Shown here piece by piece: positions 1 to 7,508 of a stretch of DNA of 18,053 bases; position 1 is the stretch's first letter; each line of letters starts with the position of its first letter. Made by a program: the position numbers and the translations under genes. Origin of the DNA: Acidobacteriota bacterium. GTDB taxonomy: Bacteria; Acidobacteriota; Vicinamibacteria; Vicinamibacterales; UBA8438. The notes below the pieces were generated by a model, which ran no database searches, had not been told where the DNA came from, and saw only the letters and a program-made list of their open reading frames with translations. The stretch spans positions 1-18,053 of the forward strand of contig DQEK01000089.1 in assembly GCA_003533545.1 (NCBI GenBank), in the 5' to 3' direction.

Positions 1-1109
1 GCTCGGCTCGGGGTGTCCGATACCCCGGAGACCTCAAGTGGTCCACGGATCGCCAGGTCGCGCAGGTGCGGCAGACTAGTAAAACCATACGCGTTGGCGA
101 CACTAGTGCTGGAGAGGGACCACTCGTGCGGTGAAATCAGGTCCTGCGCTGGACCTTCAAAACGGCGAATGAAGGCCGCTGACACTTGGTGGGGACCGGC
201 CGTGACTACGATGGGGTCGGTGCGAAGGTTGACTCCATCGGGGTCAGAGACATGCATCCATCGGTCAATGTCAAGCAGCGCGACCCGTTCGCCGTCGATG
301 GAGATTTCGATTTGCTCCGGGTGTTCGGCGGTGTGCAGCGCCGCCCGACCGCTGCCAAAGAGTTCGCCGGTCGTTTCGTGATGGAACGACACACGAAAGG
401 TAAAGGTGCCGTCTGCTGGAAACGTGTGGAGGGCAGAAACGCCGCCGCGGGACCCGTAGGGCGCACCCTCGACGTGCTCTCTTTGTGAAACCCACCTAGT
501 CACCCGGTAGGTGGACTCGATAGGCGTGGCTGTCCGGTTGCCGATTGCCAACCGACTGATCTCGCCGGCAGCACGCAAATAGGCGTCCATCAGCGTCGGG
601 GAGAGCAATTGCGTATCGGCGATGTTGTCAAAATTCGCGCTCTTCGTGTCGAGCGGAAGGTAATCACTGGCGCTGATCTCAAGCGCCAGCATGTCTCGAA
701 TGGAGCGTTCATACTCGGCCCGGTTGAGTCGCTGGAAGCTTCGCCGTCCAGGGTTTGGAATGGCGGCGGCGTCGTCGAGACCCGTCTCTAGCGCGGCAGC
801 CAGATTGGCGAGGGCAGCGCCGGTGGGTCGCGTTGTCCCAGCGGGTGGCATGAGACCGGCTCGGAGTTTACGTACCATGGCCTCCCCGAGCGCTGGGCGT
901 TCGTGGACGTTAGCGACCGAAAAGCCCTCCAGCGACATATTCCCGTAGCGGGTCCGGTCGTTGTGGCACCGTTCACAGGTGTTGTCGACCACGGATTGCG
1001 CGGTCTCGAGAGTCGCTGGTGCCTGCGCCAGCAACGCCGTGCCTGTGCTCAGGCCGATGCCGATCACCAGCGCGCTCAGTGCCGATTGTCCCCGTACCTT
1101 TGCGCTCAA
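1..1109 (-). CDS. Exported DUF1587/DUF1592-type (planctomycete-like) cytochrome c protein, C-terminus cut by window edge
   Basis: The frame is open from an upstream TAG at 1169-1167 down to base 1, giving about 369 residues with the C-terminus missing. It starts with a basic then hydrophobic signal peptide ending near LLAQA, followed by a heme-binding CxxCH motif (CERCH, about residue 47), as in planctomycete-type cytochrome domains. Next comes a DUF1587-like block (FQRLNRAEYERSIRDML, then SDYLPLD and FDNIAD). After that is a beta-rich carbohydrate-binding-like part typical of DUF1592 proteins. These large periplasmic proteins are common in Planctomycetes and Acidobacteria; their substrate is unknown. 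No ATG is available. TTG at 1109 is chosen because GGAAG lies 8 bases upstream and it gives a clean signal peptide; GTG at 1127, 1124 or 1118 are alternatives. It is divergent from the beta-propeller gene at 1312, with about 200 bases between them. Confidence 0.85.
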   Translation of the reverse strand, partial: MSAKVRGQSALSALVIGIGLSTGTALLAQAPATLETAQSVVDNTCERCHNDRTRYGNMSLEGFSVANVHERPALGEAMVRKLRAGLMPPAGTTRPTGAALANLAAALETGLDDAAAIPNPGRRSFQRLNRAEYERSIRDMLALEISASDYLPLDTKSANFDNIADTQLLSPTLMDAYLRAAGEISRLAIGNRTATPIESTYRVTRWVSQREHVEGAPYGSRGGVSALHTFPADGTFTFRVSFHHETTGELFGSGRAALHTAEHPEQIEISIDGERVALLDIDRWMHVSDPDGVNLRTDPIVVTAGPHQVSAAFIRRFEGPAQDLISPHEWSLSSTSVANAYGFTSLPHLRDLAIRGPLEVSGVSDTPSR

Positions 1110-1311
1110 AGCGCACACTTCCACCACGACTATGAGAGCTAGTTTAGCTGTTGTCGGTGCCGTTGGCTACGGTGGCGCGGTGTTGTCTCCTCCTAAATAG
1201 CTCGTGCCAGAGGGGCCGGCGCTAGGTGGCCGTGGAGGATTCATGTGGCGGACGCCTTGTCGGAACACTAAGATGGCACGCGTTGGTTTTGGACCGAGAG
1301 GGAGGCGAGTG

Positions 1312-2697
1312 ATGAGACGCGTAGCTGTGGGGCCCGTCGCGCTTGCGGTGTTCTTGATGTGTCCGGCCGATGGGGCCACGCAGCAATGGCCTCGTTTCCG
1401 CGGTTTGCAGGCCGGCAACGTCGCGGACGATTCGGTGCTGCCGGATACCTGGAGCGAGACCGAGAATATTGCTTGGAAGATTGATATTCCCGGTTTGAGT
1501 TGGAGTTCGCCGATTGTCTGGGACGAACACATTTTTGTCACGACCGCCATCAGTGCGGCTGAGGACGAGGTACAACCCATTCCAGGGCTATACGACCCCG
1601 GTGAACACAACGGGTCAGTACCGGCGAGTGGTGAGCACCGCTGGATGGTGTTCGATATTGACTTTGAGACCGGTGCGGTCAGGTGGGCGAAGGAGTTGCA
1701 TCGTGGGGTGCCGACCATTACCCGACATTTGAAGAATAGTTTTGCGTCAGAGACGCCGGTTACAGACGGGGAGCGCGTTTATGCCTATTTCGGCAGCATC
1801 GGGTTGATTGCGGCGTTAGATTTTGACGGAAAAGAACTTTGGCGGAAGGACATAGGAACATTCAACACGATGCAGGGCATGGCGACCGCGTCGTCGCCAG
1901 CGCTGCATGAGGACCGACTGTATATCGTCAACGACAATACCGCGCAGTCGTTCCTCACTGCGCTGGACACGGCAACGGGTGAAGAGGTATGGCGGGTTGA
2001 ACGACAGGAGCCAGGACACACCTGGGCGACCCCATTCGTCTGGGAGAACCACCAGCGGACGGAGATTGTGACGGCGGCAACGGGCCGCGTCAGGTCCTAC
2101 GACCTGAAAGGGACCCTTCTCTGGGAACTTGGCGGAATGTCGCTACTCACCACCCCGAGTCCCTTTGCTAGCCATGGGCTCGTCTACATTAGTTCCGGTT
2201 ACCCTGGCGGTTCACTGCGGCCGGTCTACGCCATCCAGCCTGGAGCGGCCGGTGACATATCGATTTACCAGGACGTCGCCAGTGGTCTGCAGGAGGGCTT
2301 TCCGGGGACACGCACCTATTCACGGGATGACCATGTAGTCTGGTCTTACCCGCTACTGGGAACCTATAACACGACCGCGTTGGTCTACGGAGACATCTAT
2401 TACACGTTGCTCGATCGCGGCTTTCTGACAGCGCACGACGCCGCGACTGGTGCTGAGGTCTATGGGCGTAGGCGTCTCGAGATCGGGAATGGATTCACGG
2501 CGTCGCCGTGGGGGTATAACGGGAAGATCTTTTTGTTGAGTGAAGACGGTGACACCTTTGTGGTCAAGGCAGGGCCGGAGTTTGAAATTCTGCACAAGAA
2601 CTCTTTGGATGAGATGTCGCTCGCGACTCCGGCGGTAGCGCAAGGCAGTGTCGTGCTACGCACGCAATCGAAGCTTTATCGTATTACCCGTCAGTGA
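1312..2697 (+). CDS. Secreted PQQ-binding-like beta-propeller repeat protein
   Basis: The protein is 461 residues. The signal peptide (MRRVAVG then a hydrophobic core, cleavage near ADGA) is followed by WPRFRG, the hallmark N-terminus of exported PQQ-like proteins of Planctomycetes and Acidobacteria. Blade motifs recur: FDIDFETGAVRW, AALDFDGKELWRKDI, TALDTATGEEVWRV, RSYDLKGTLLWEL and TAHDAATGAEVY. I see no CxxCH heme site and no vicinal cysteines, so dehydrogenase activity is not shown; a scaffold or polysaccharide/redox accessory role is equally possible. The start at ATG 1312 is set by GGAGG at 1301-1305, 6 bases upstream. An in-frame ATG at 1243 also has GGAGG (1234-1238) but would give an unusually long pre-signal tail. 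It is divergent from the cytochrome-like gene; such pairs suggest shared regulation or a shared extracellular oxidation task (inference). Confidence 0.88.
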   Translation: MRRVAVGPVALAVFLMCPADGATQQWPRFRGLQAGNVADDSVLPDTWSETENIAWKIDIPGLSWSSPIVWDEHIFVTTAISAAEDEVQPIPGLYDPGEHNGSVPASGEHRWMVFDIDFETGAVRWAKELHRGVPTITRHLKNSFASETPVTDGERVYAYFGSIGLIAALDFDGKELWRKDIGTFNTMQGMATASSPALHEDRLYIVNDNTAQSFLTALDTATGEEVWRVERQEPGHTWATPFVWENHQRTEIVTAATGRVRSYDLKGTLLWELGGMSLLTTPSPFASHGLVYISSGYPGGSLRPVYAIQPGAAGDISIYQDVASGLQEGFPGTRTYSRDDHVVWSYPLLGTYNTTALVYGDIYYTLLDRGFLTAHDAATGAEVYGRRRLEIGNGFTASPWGYNGKIFLLSEDGDTFVVKAGPEFEILHKNSLDEMSLATPAVAQGSVVLRTQSKLYRITRQ

Positions 2698-2868
2698 AAC
2701 CTGTTTGTCGTCGTTTGTTTTGTATTCGAGCGAGTCGATTCACTCTGTCCCGGGGCACCGTAGCAATTACGGTGGTGTCGCGCGTAACGGAAATCGATTG
2801 AAATTGGCCATTCCACGGCGACTGCGTGTTCGTCGGTCGAGGGCGACTGGCTCATCTGAGGATTTGTG

Positions 2869-4083
2869 ATGTTGAGCATGTTAGAGGGCTGGATGGCCGG
2901 TCGTGGCGTTGACCCTGCCGTAGCGGAGCTCGTGCTAATTGGCGTCCAACTTCTCTCTATCCTTGCTTTTGCCCTGGCCGCGGATGTCGTGGCGAAACGC
3001 GTCCTACTGCGTGCCGTGGTGGGGCTGGCGGGTCGAACGGACGCAAATTGGGACGACGTGGTGATGGAGCGTCGAGTCTTTCACCGGTTGGCGCACATTG
3101 CGCCTGCGCTCGTTGTCTATTTTTTTGCGCCGTCTGTACTTGGGCCCGACAGCATCTCGACCACGCTCGTTACTGCGATTTGTTTGCTGTACATGATCGT
3201 TGTCGTGGTGTCGGTGGTCGACGGCGTGCTTAATGCCGTAGTCGATTTAGTACGTGTGTCGAGTTTCGGTCGTCGACTTCCGCTGACCAGCTTTGCACAG
3301 GTAGCAAAGCTGGTGCTCTATGGTGTGGCGCTTATCATCGCGCTGTCAGTCGTGATCGGGGAGTCGCCGGCACTGCTATTCAGTGGTCTCGGTGCGATGA
3401 CCGCGGTGTTGATGCTTATTTTTAAGGACCCGATTCTTGGGTTCGTTGGCGGCATTCAACTGTCGGCCAACCAGATGGTCATGCCCGGTGACTGGATTGA
3501 GATGCCGAAATATGGTGCCGACGGCGATGTACTTGAAGTCGCGCTGACGACGGTGAAGGTACAGAACTTTGACAAGACCGTTACGACAATTCCGACTTAC
3601 GCGCTGATTAGTGAATCTTTCAGGAACTGGCGGGGAATGTCGGAGTCGGGTGGCCGGCGCATCAAACGGGCCATCAATATCGACATCACTTCGATCAAGG
3701 CCTGTGACGATGGGTTAATCAACCGGTTGTCACGAATCCACTACATGGCAGACTACCTCAACGCGAAACAGGAAGAGCTTGCGCGTTGGAATACTCGGCA
3801 CGAGGCAGAACCGGCCACTTCTTTACACCCACGTCGTTTGACGAACATTGGCACTTTCCGGGCTTACGTGGTGGCTTACCTGCGGCATCATCCGCAGATT
3901 CACCAGGATATGACGTTCTTGGTGCGTCAGCTCGCCCCGACTGTGCACGGCGTGCCGATTGAAATCTATGTTTTTTGCACGGACCAAAACTGGGTCAACT
4001 ATGAGGGCATCCAATCCGACATTTTCGATCATCTGCTAGCCGTGCTCTCGGAGTTCGACTTGCGCGCCTATCAGGTTCCGTAA
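2869..4083 (+). CDS. ybdG: Mechanosensitive ion channel, MscS superfamily, YbdG-type
   Basis: The protein is 404 residues, close to E. coli YbdG (415). Hydrophobic segments lie near residues 20-45, 75-92, 98-120 and 145-165. The MscS pore helix follows (about 167-198, SGLGAMTAVLMLIFKD-PILGF), and then the beta domain (QLSANQMVMPGDWIEMPKYGADG). The stretches DGDVLEVALTTVKVQNFDKT and IPTYALISESFRNWRGM-ESGGRRIKR are diagnostic of the YbdG subgroup. It is an inner-membrane channel that gates under hypo-osmotic tension. ATG 2869 is preferred: GAGGA at 2858-2862 is 6 bases upstream. GTG 2866 directly before it and ATG 2878 are alternatives. It stands alone; 171 bases separate it from the upstream gene, and I see no clear promoter or terminator there. 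Confidence 0.9.
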   Translation: MLSMLEGWMAGRGVDPAVAELVLIGVQLLSILAFALAADVVAKRVLLRAVVGLAGRTDANWDDVVMERRVFHRLAHIAPALVVYFFAPSVLGPDSISTTLVTAICLLYMIVVVVSVVDGVLNAVVDLVRVSSFGRRLPLTSFAQVAKLVLYGVALIIALSVVIGESPALLFSGLGAMTAVLMLIFKDPILGFVGGIQLSANQMVMPGDWIEMPKYGADGDVLEVALTTVKVQNFDKTVTTIPTYALISESFRNWRGMSESGGRRIKRAINIDITSIKACDDGLINRLSRIHYMADYLNAKQEELARWNTRHEAEPATSLHPRRLTNIGTFRAYVVAYLRHHPQIHQDMTFLVRQLAPTVHGVPIEIYVFCTDQNWVNYEGIQSDIFDHLLAVLSEFDLRAYQVP

Positions 4084-4162
4084 GCGCTGCCAGCAGAGGG
4101 TGTGGTTCCTTTAGGCGCCGAACCTTCTGGGTGTACGGGAGTCGGTCACGCGGATGGCAGTT

Positions 4163-4244
4163 CAGACGAATGCTTTCTGGGCAGATAGGCCGTCTACGTT
4201 TTGGCTTCGTGTCCTTGGCACTATCTGCGCCCGTGAGACGTCTG
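4163..4244. repeat. Nested imperfect inverted repeat (possible terminator-like or structured RNA)
   Basis: The outer arms CAGACG (4163-4168) and CGTCTG (4239-4244) are perfect complements. Inside them, GGGCAGATAG (4179-4188) pairs with CTATCTGC-g-CC (4221-4231) with one bulged G, leaving a 32-base loop. The two stems are coaxial, separated by an internal loop. No T-run follows, so a simple intrinsic terminator for ybdG is not supported. It could be a protein-binding site, part of a small RNA, or chance. Confidence 0.4.
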
Positions 4245-4264
4245 GTCTGCGCCTCGAACCGAGG

Positions 4265-4270
4265 TACAAT
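4265..4270 (+). promoter_or_regulatory. Possible -10 hexamer for ahcY
   Basis: TACAAT differs from TATAAT at one base and is flanked by a direct repeat ACCGAGG (4258-4264 and 4274-4280). No convincing -35 lies 16-18 bases upstream, so an activator would be needed. If used, the ahcY transcript would carry a leader of roughly 190 bases. Confidence 0.25.
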
Positions 4271-4372
4271 GGCACCGAGGTTTGTCGGTCGACACTGGGT
4301 GGCAGCGAGCTGTGCGCGTCCCTAGGGGCGGCGGCCGTCGTGGTGTGGCGCGCGCCAGTTTTCGGGCACCCT

Positions 4373-4435
4373 ATCCCACTGTGCACATAGTTTCGGTTCA
4401 CGCTGGGTGTGCCCAAGCGTTCCCCCGAGTGGGAT
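4373..4435 (+). promoter_or_regulatory. Structured candidate 5' leader element upstream of ahcY
   Basis: A perfect 8-base stem, ATCCCACT (4373-4380) with AGTGGGAT (4428-4435), encloses a second strong hairpin: ACGCTGGG (4400-4407), loop TGTG, CCC-A-AGCGT (4412-4420), with one bulged A. In addition GGGCAC (4364-4369), just outside, can pair with GTGCCC (4409-4414) inside the hairpin, an alternative or pseudoknot-type pairing. The ribosome-binding site AGGAG lies 22 bases downstream of the outer stem. A metabolite-responsive or protein-binding leader is possible; there is no match to a riboswitch class I know. Confidence 0.35.
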
Positions 4436-4467
4436 GACGTTTGGCGGCGGCCCGAGAGGAGATAGAA

Positions 4468-5970
4468 ATGGGATCGACGGCTGTGGAGAAGGCTCATTCG
4501 TTCGCCGAGACGGTTCAGTTGGGACGTGAGCCATTCAAGGTGGCAGACCTGTCCTTGGCGGAGTTTGGTCGCAACGAAATCCGGCTGGCTGAGCAGGAAA
4601 TGCCAGGGTTGATGGCGCTGCGTGAGGAATACGCTGGGCAATCGCCACTTCACAACGTCCGTATTATGGGCAGCTTGCACATGACGGTGCAGACGGCCGT
4701 ACTCATCGAAACGTTGGCTGACTTGGGTGCCGATGTTCGGTGGGTCTCATGCAACATCTTTTCTACTCAGGATCACGCAGCGGCGGCGGTCGTCGTGGGA
4801 CGGCCGGAAACCGGTGGAACGTCCTCTGACCCGCGGGGAATCCCTGTCTTCGCGTGGAAGGGTGAGACGCTAACTGAATACTGGTGGTGCACGGATCAAG
4901 CGCTCGTGTGGCCGAATGGCGATGGGCCAGAGCTGATCGTCGACGACGGTGGTGACGCCACGCTTCTTGTGCACAAGGGATACGAATTTGAAAATATCGG
5001 TGAAGTTCCTGAATTCGATGAGGCCAATGAACCGGAAGAATGGGGAGTGATCCTTGACCTGCTTCGAAACATCCGGGGGAGGGACAAGGCACGCTGGCAG
5101 AAACTCAGCCCGGCGATTCGCGGCGTCAGCGAAGAGACGACGACAGGGGTGCACCGGCTCTATGAAATGATGGAGGCGGGCACGTTGTTGTTTCCCGCCA
5201 TCAACGTCAACGACTCGGTTACCAAAAGCAAATTTGACAACGTCTATGGCTGTCGCCATTCGCTTCCAGACGGATTGGCCCGGGCGACCGATGTGATGCT
5301 CGGGGGCAAAGTGGCGGTCGTTTGTGGATTTGGTGAGGTCGGGAAGGGCTCTGCGCAGGCCCTGCGCGGCCAGGGGTGCCGGGTGGTGGTGACTGAAATT
5401 GATCCGATTTGCGCGCTCCAGGCATCGATGGAAGGCTACGAGGTCAACACGCTCGAGGCCATGATCGACCGGGCCGATATTTTCATCACGACCACAGGAA
5501 ACAAGGACATCATTTCCGCCAGCCAAATGGCCCGGATGAAGGACAAGGCGATTGTGGGCAATATCGGGCACTTCGACAATGAGATCGACATGGCCGGACT
5601 CAAGAAAATTCCCGGGATTGAGCATGTGAACATCAAACCGCAGTACGACGAGTGGCAGTTTCCAGATGGGCACAGCGTCATGGTGCTGGCTGAAGGGCGA
5701 CTACTGAACCTCGGATGCGCTACGGGGCATCCCAGTTTCGTGATGTCGGCTTCGTTCACTAACCAGGTCCTCGCGCAGATCGCCCTCCACCAAAATTCCG
5801 GTGAATACGAGAAGCAGGTTTACATGCTGCCGAAGCTGCTCGACGAAAAGGTAGCGCGTTTGCACCTTGACCACCTAGGGGTCCGTCTTACCACGTTGTC
5901 GAAAGACCAGGCCGCCTACATTGGGGTTAAGGTCGAGGGTCCGTACAAGCCGAATCATTACCGGTACTAG
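4468..5970 (+). CDS. ahcY: Adenosylhomocysteinase (S-adenosyl-L-homocysteine hydrolase)
   Basis: It catalyses NAD-dependent, reversible cleavage of S-adenosylhomocysteine to adenosine and homocysteine, clearing the inhibitor of methyltransferases; the enzyme is a cytosolic tetramer. The 500 residues carry SLHMTVQTA (69-77), substrate-site QDHAAAA (101-107), SEETTTG (221-227), [13 protein letters not shown] (246-258) with the catalytic Lys/Asp pair, the NAD-binding loop GFGEVGKG (287-294), [10 protein letters not shown] (365-374) and the C-terminal KPNHYRY that closes the neighbouring subunit's site. The length includes the extra catalytic-domain segment of about 40 residues (around 150-190) seen in many bacterial forms. 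ATG 4468 is supported by AGGAG at 4457-4461, 6 bases upstream; an in-frame TTG at 4441 is rejected. No other methionine-cycle gene is adjacent. Confidence 0.97.
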   Translation: MGSTAVEKAHSFAETVQLGREPFKVADLSLAEFGRNEIRLAEQEMPGLMALREEYAGQSPLHNVRIMGSLHMTVQTAVLIETLADLGADVRWVSCNIFSTQDHAAAAVVVGRPETGGTSSDPRGIPVFAWKGETLTEYWWCTDQALVWPNGDGPELIVDDGGDATLLVHKGYEFENIGEVPEFDEANEPEEWGVILDLLRNIRGRDKARWQKLSPAIRGVSEETTTGVHRLYEMMEAGTLLFPAINVNDSVTKSKFDNVYGCRHSLPDGLARATDVMLGGKVAVVCGFGEVGKGSAQALRGQGCRVVVTEIDPICALQASMEGYEVNTLEAMIDRADIFITTTGNKDIISASQMARMKDKAIVGNIGHFDNEIDMAGLKKIPGIEHVNIKPQYDEWQFPDGHSVMVLAEGRLLNLGCATGHPSFVMSASFTNQVLAQIALHQNSGEYEKQVYMLPKLLDEKVARLHLDHLGVRLTTLSKDQAAYIGVKVEGPYKPNHYRY

Positions 5971-6044
5971 TGGTGGTGGCCACTGAGTCTTCTCCAGCAT
6001 TCACTCGCTGTTATTAAACCTGCACTCTTCACAGTGGTTGAGTT

Positions 6045-7508
6045 ATGACGCCCCGTTCACTCGGACGACGAGATTTTCTGCGTCTTGGTGGAGCAGCGTT
6101 GGCGGTGGGGGCGTCTGGGATCAGCTCACTCGCGCAAACCGAGACGACTCTAGCGCCATACCTTGCGGATGTTGACGGCGATGGGCGGCTGGGGGCCGGC
6201 GACATCCAGTTGATGGTCCAGGCGATTTCCACGGATCGAGGATTCGGTCTTGTTCCCAACACGGGGTTCGATCACCGGGCCGACGTGTTCGGTCGTGGCG
6301 TGGTCGGTCAGGCTGAAGTCGACGCCGTGATCAGGACGGTGCAATCTGCTGACCCTCTGGCGCTGCGAATAGCTCCCCGACCGTTAACCGTGGCGTGGCA
6401 CTACGGGTGGTATGACCAGCTCCGTCGTCCCCTTTTGCAGCAGACTGTCCGTTATTTCGCGGGTGACTATCTTTCGAACGATGCCACTGTGGAAACGGGT
6501 TTCAATGACCTGAAGAACGAATTCGGCATAACGGTGGACGCGTTGAGCTGGATCCCGAGTCGAATAACGCCGACGATTCTGGAGAACTATCGAGCGGGCT
6601 ACTTTGGGGCGTCGAACGCCGAAACCCGTCACGTAGCACTGCTCTACGAGAGCATCCTGGCGTTGCCGTCGGTTGGGGGTAGGGTTGACTTTCGGTCACC
6701 TGCTGTCGATGAAACGCTCGCGGAGGATTTCGCGGCTATGGCGGAGACGATGGTCGAGGCGCGGGACCGGTACCCGACTCGGGTGCTCCTGCTCGACGGT
6801 CGCCCAGTTATCTTTATCTTCGCCTCTCATTCCTGGGGCCTTAATCAAAGAGATGGTGGCGAGTTTTTGCGAATGGCGACGGTCGTCGGGCAAGCGCGTG
6901 AGGCGTTCAATCAGGTGTACGGTGAACTGCCGTACCTTGTTGGTGAGGAGCTCCTGCCACTTGCGTCGACAGCGACCCCTTCGCCGGACCGGATCAGTCG
7001 CGCTTCGGTGTTTGATGCGGTCTACACGTACCACGCCGCCAACCTTAAGACGAGCGCGACGCCGTTTGAGATGAACGAAGCGTACGGTCGATTGCAGCGA
7101 CTACGTCTGGAGCGTGCTGCCCAGGCAATGCAGGGCCTCAGAAATCGTTTTTCTAGCGAGCGGGTGCTCATGATTCCGAGTTTGGCCGGTGGGTTTGCCA
7201 AACACGGACTCCCGATTCTCAATACCACGCGTCCGGCTCTGGCCGACTACCTCAAACTGCTCATGCGATTCAATAACGAGAGATATTTGCCGATCGAGTG
7301 GCCGAGTGCCATAGGTTCAGCGAAGCTGCCGGCACCCATTTACACCCTTGGTTCTTGGAACGAAGAGTATGAGGGCCACGCGGTCTTTCCCGCTCGGTTC
7401 AACCTGGCGCTGAAAGACAGCGAGCAGTTTGGGTTCGACTTCGCTATGGCTATCAAGGAAGCGTTTGGTTGGAATCATTATGCCGAGCGCGAAATCGATA
7501 CCCGTTAG
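6045..7508 (+). CDS. Tat-exported protein with dockerin/EF-hand-like segment and GH99-like domain
   Basis: The protein is 487 residues. The twin-arginine signal GRRDFLRLGG (7-16) with a hydrophobic core ends near SSLAQ (28-31). A calcium-loop motif DVDGDGRLGAGD follows (42-53, Asp at loop positions 1, 3, 5 and 12). A degenerate second copy, ADVFGRGVVGQAE (79-91), lacks the Asp at positions 3 and 5, as in half-decayed type I dockerin pairs. Residues from about 113 resemble GH99-like TIM-barrel proteins: VAWHYGWYDQ (116-124), a VLLLDGRPVIFIFASH strand (247-262), VGEELLP, and GSWNEEYEGHAVFP (436-449) with candidate carboxylates near the C-terminal end. It is likely a folded, cofactor-free or metal-binding polysaccharide-acting protein in the periplasm or outside; the substrate is unknown. 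The ribosome site is weak (GGTTGAG). The stop interlocks with the convergent ATPase gene's stop. Confidence 0.72.
   Translation: MTPRSLGRRDFLRLGGAALAVGASGISSLAQTETTLAPYLADVDGDGRLGAGDIQLMVQAISTDRGFGLVPNTGFDHRADVFGRGVVGQAEVDAVIRTVQSADPLALRIAPRPLTVAWHYGWYDQLRRPLLQQTVRYFAGDYLSNDATVETGFNDLKNEFGITVDALSWIPSRITPTILENYRAGYFGASNAETRHVALLYESILALPSVGGRVDFRSPAVDETLAEDFAAMAETMVEARDRYPTRVLLLDGRPVIFIFASHSWGLNQRDGGEFLRMATVVGQAREAFNQVYGELPYLVGEELLPLASTATPSPDRISRASVFDAVYTYHAANLKTSATPFEMNEAYGRLQRLRLERAAQAMQGLRNRFSSERVLMIPSLAGGFAKHGLPILNTTRPALADYLKLLMRFNNERYLPIEWPSAIGSAKLPAPIYTLGSWNEEYEGHAVFPARFNLALKDSEQFGFDFAMAIKEAFGWNHYAEREIDTR

Larger units (their letters stand above)
4084..4467. other. 384-base intergenic region between ybdG and ahcY with RNA-like structure
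   Basis: No reading frame here resembles a protein. Three things are visible. There is an imperfect nested inverted repeat at 4163-4244 and a TACAAT hexamer at 4265-4270. Closest to ahcY there is a stem enclosing a second hairpin at 4373-4435. There is also a perfect 12-base palindrome TGGCGCGCGCCA at 4346-4357 and a short hairpin CCTCG-AAC-CGAGG at 4252-4264. I compared it by eye with the SAH riboswitch consensus and did not find that motif. Confidence 0.7.

Noticed and set aside
1167..1718. 183-residue minus-strand frame
   Set aside because: Antisense to the beta-propeller gene and its promoter region, no recognisable motif, no ribosome site.
4240..4467. Known SAH riboswitch upstream of ahcY
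   Set aside because: The conserved core of that class was looked for by eye and not found; only unclassified stems are present.
4162..4680. 172-residue minus-strand frame covering the ahcY leader
   Set aside because: It runs into the ahcY coding region in antisense and shows no domain; the leader's inverted repeats explain the stretch better than coding does.
4870..5673. Long 267-residue minus-strand frame
   Set aside because: It lies wholly antisense within ahcY, whose protein is unmistakable; composition is that of a shadow frame.
5970..5985. AGTGG-TGGTGG-CCACT stem after ahcY as a terminator
   Set aside because: Only five base pairs and no T-run follows; CCACTG can equally pair with CAGTGG at 6032-6037, so no single structure is supported.
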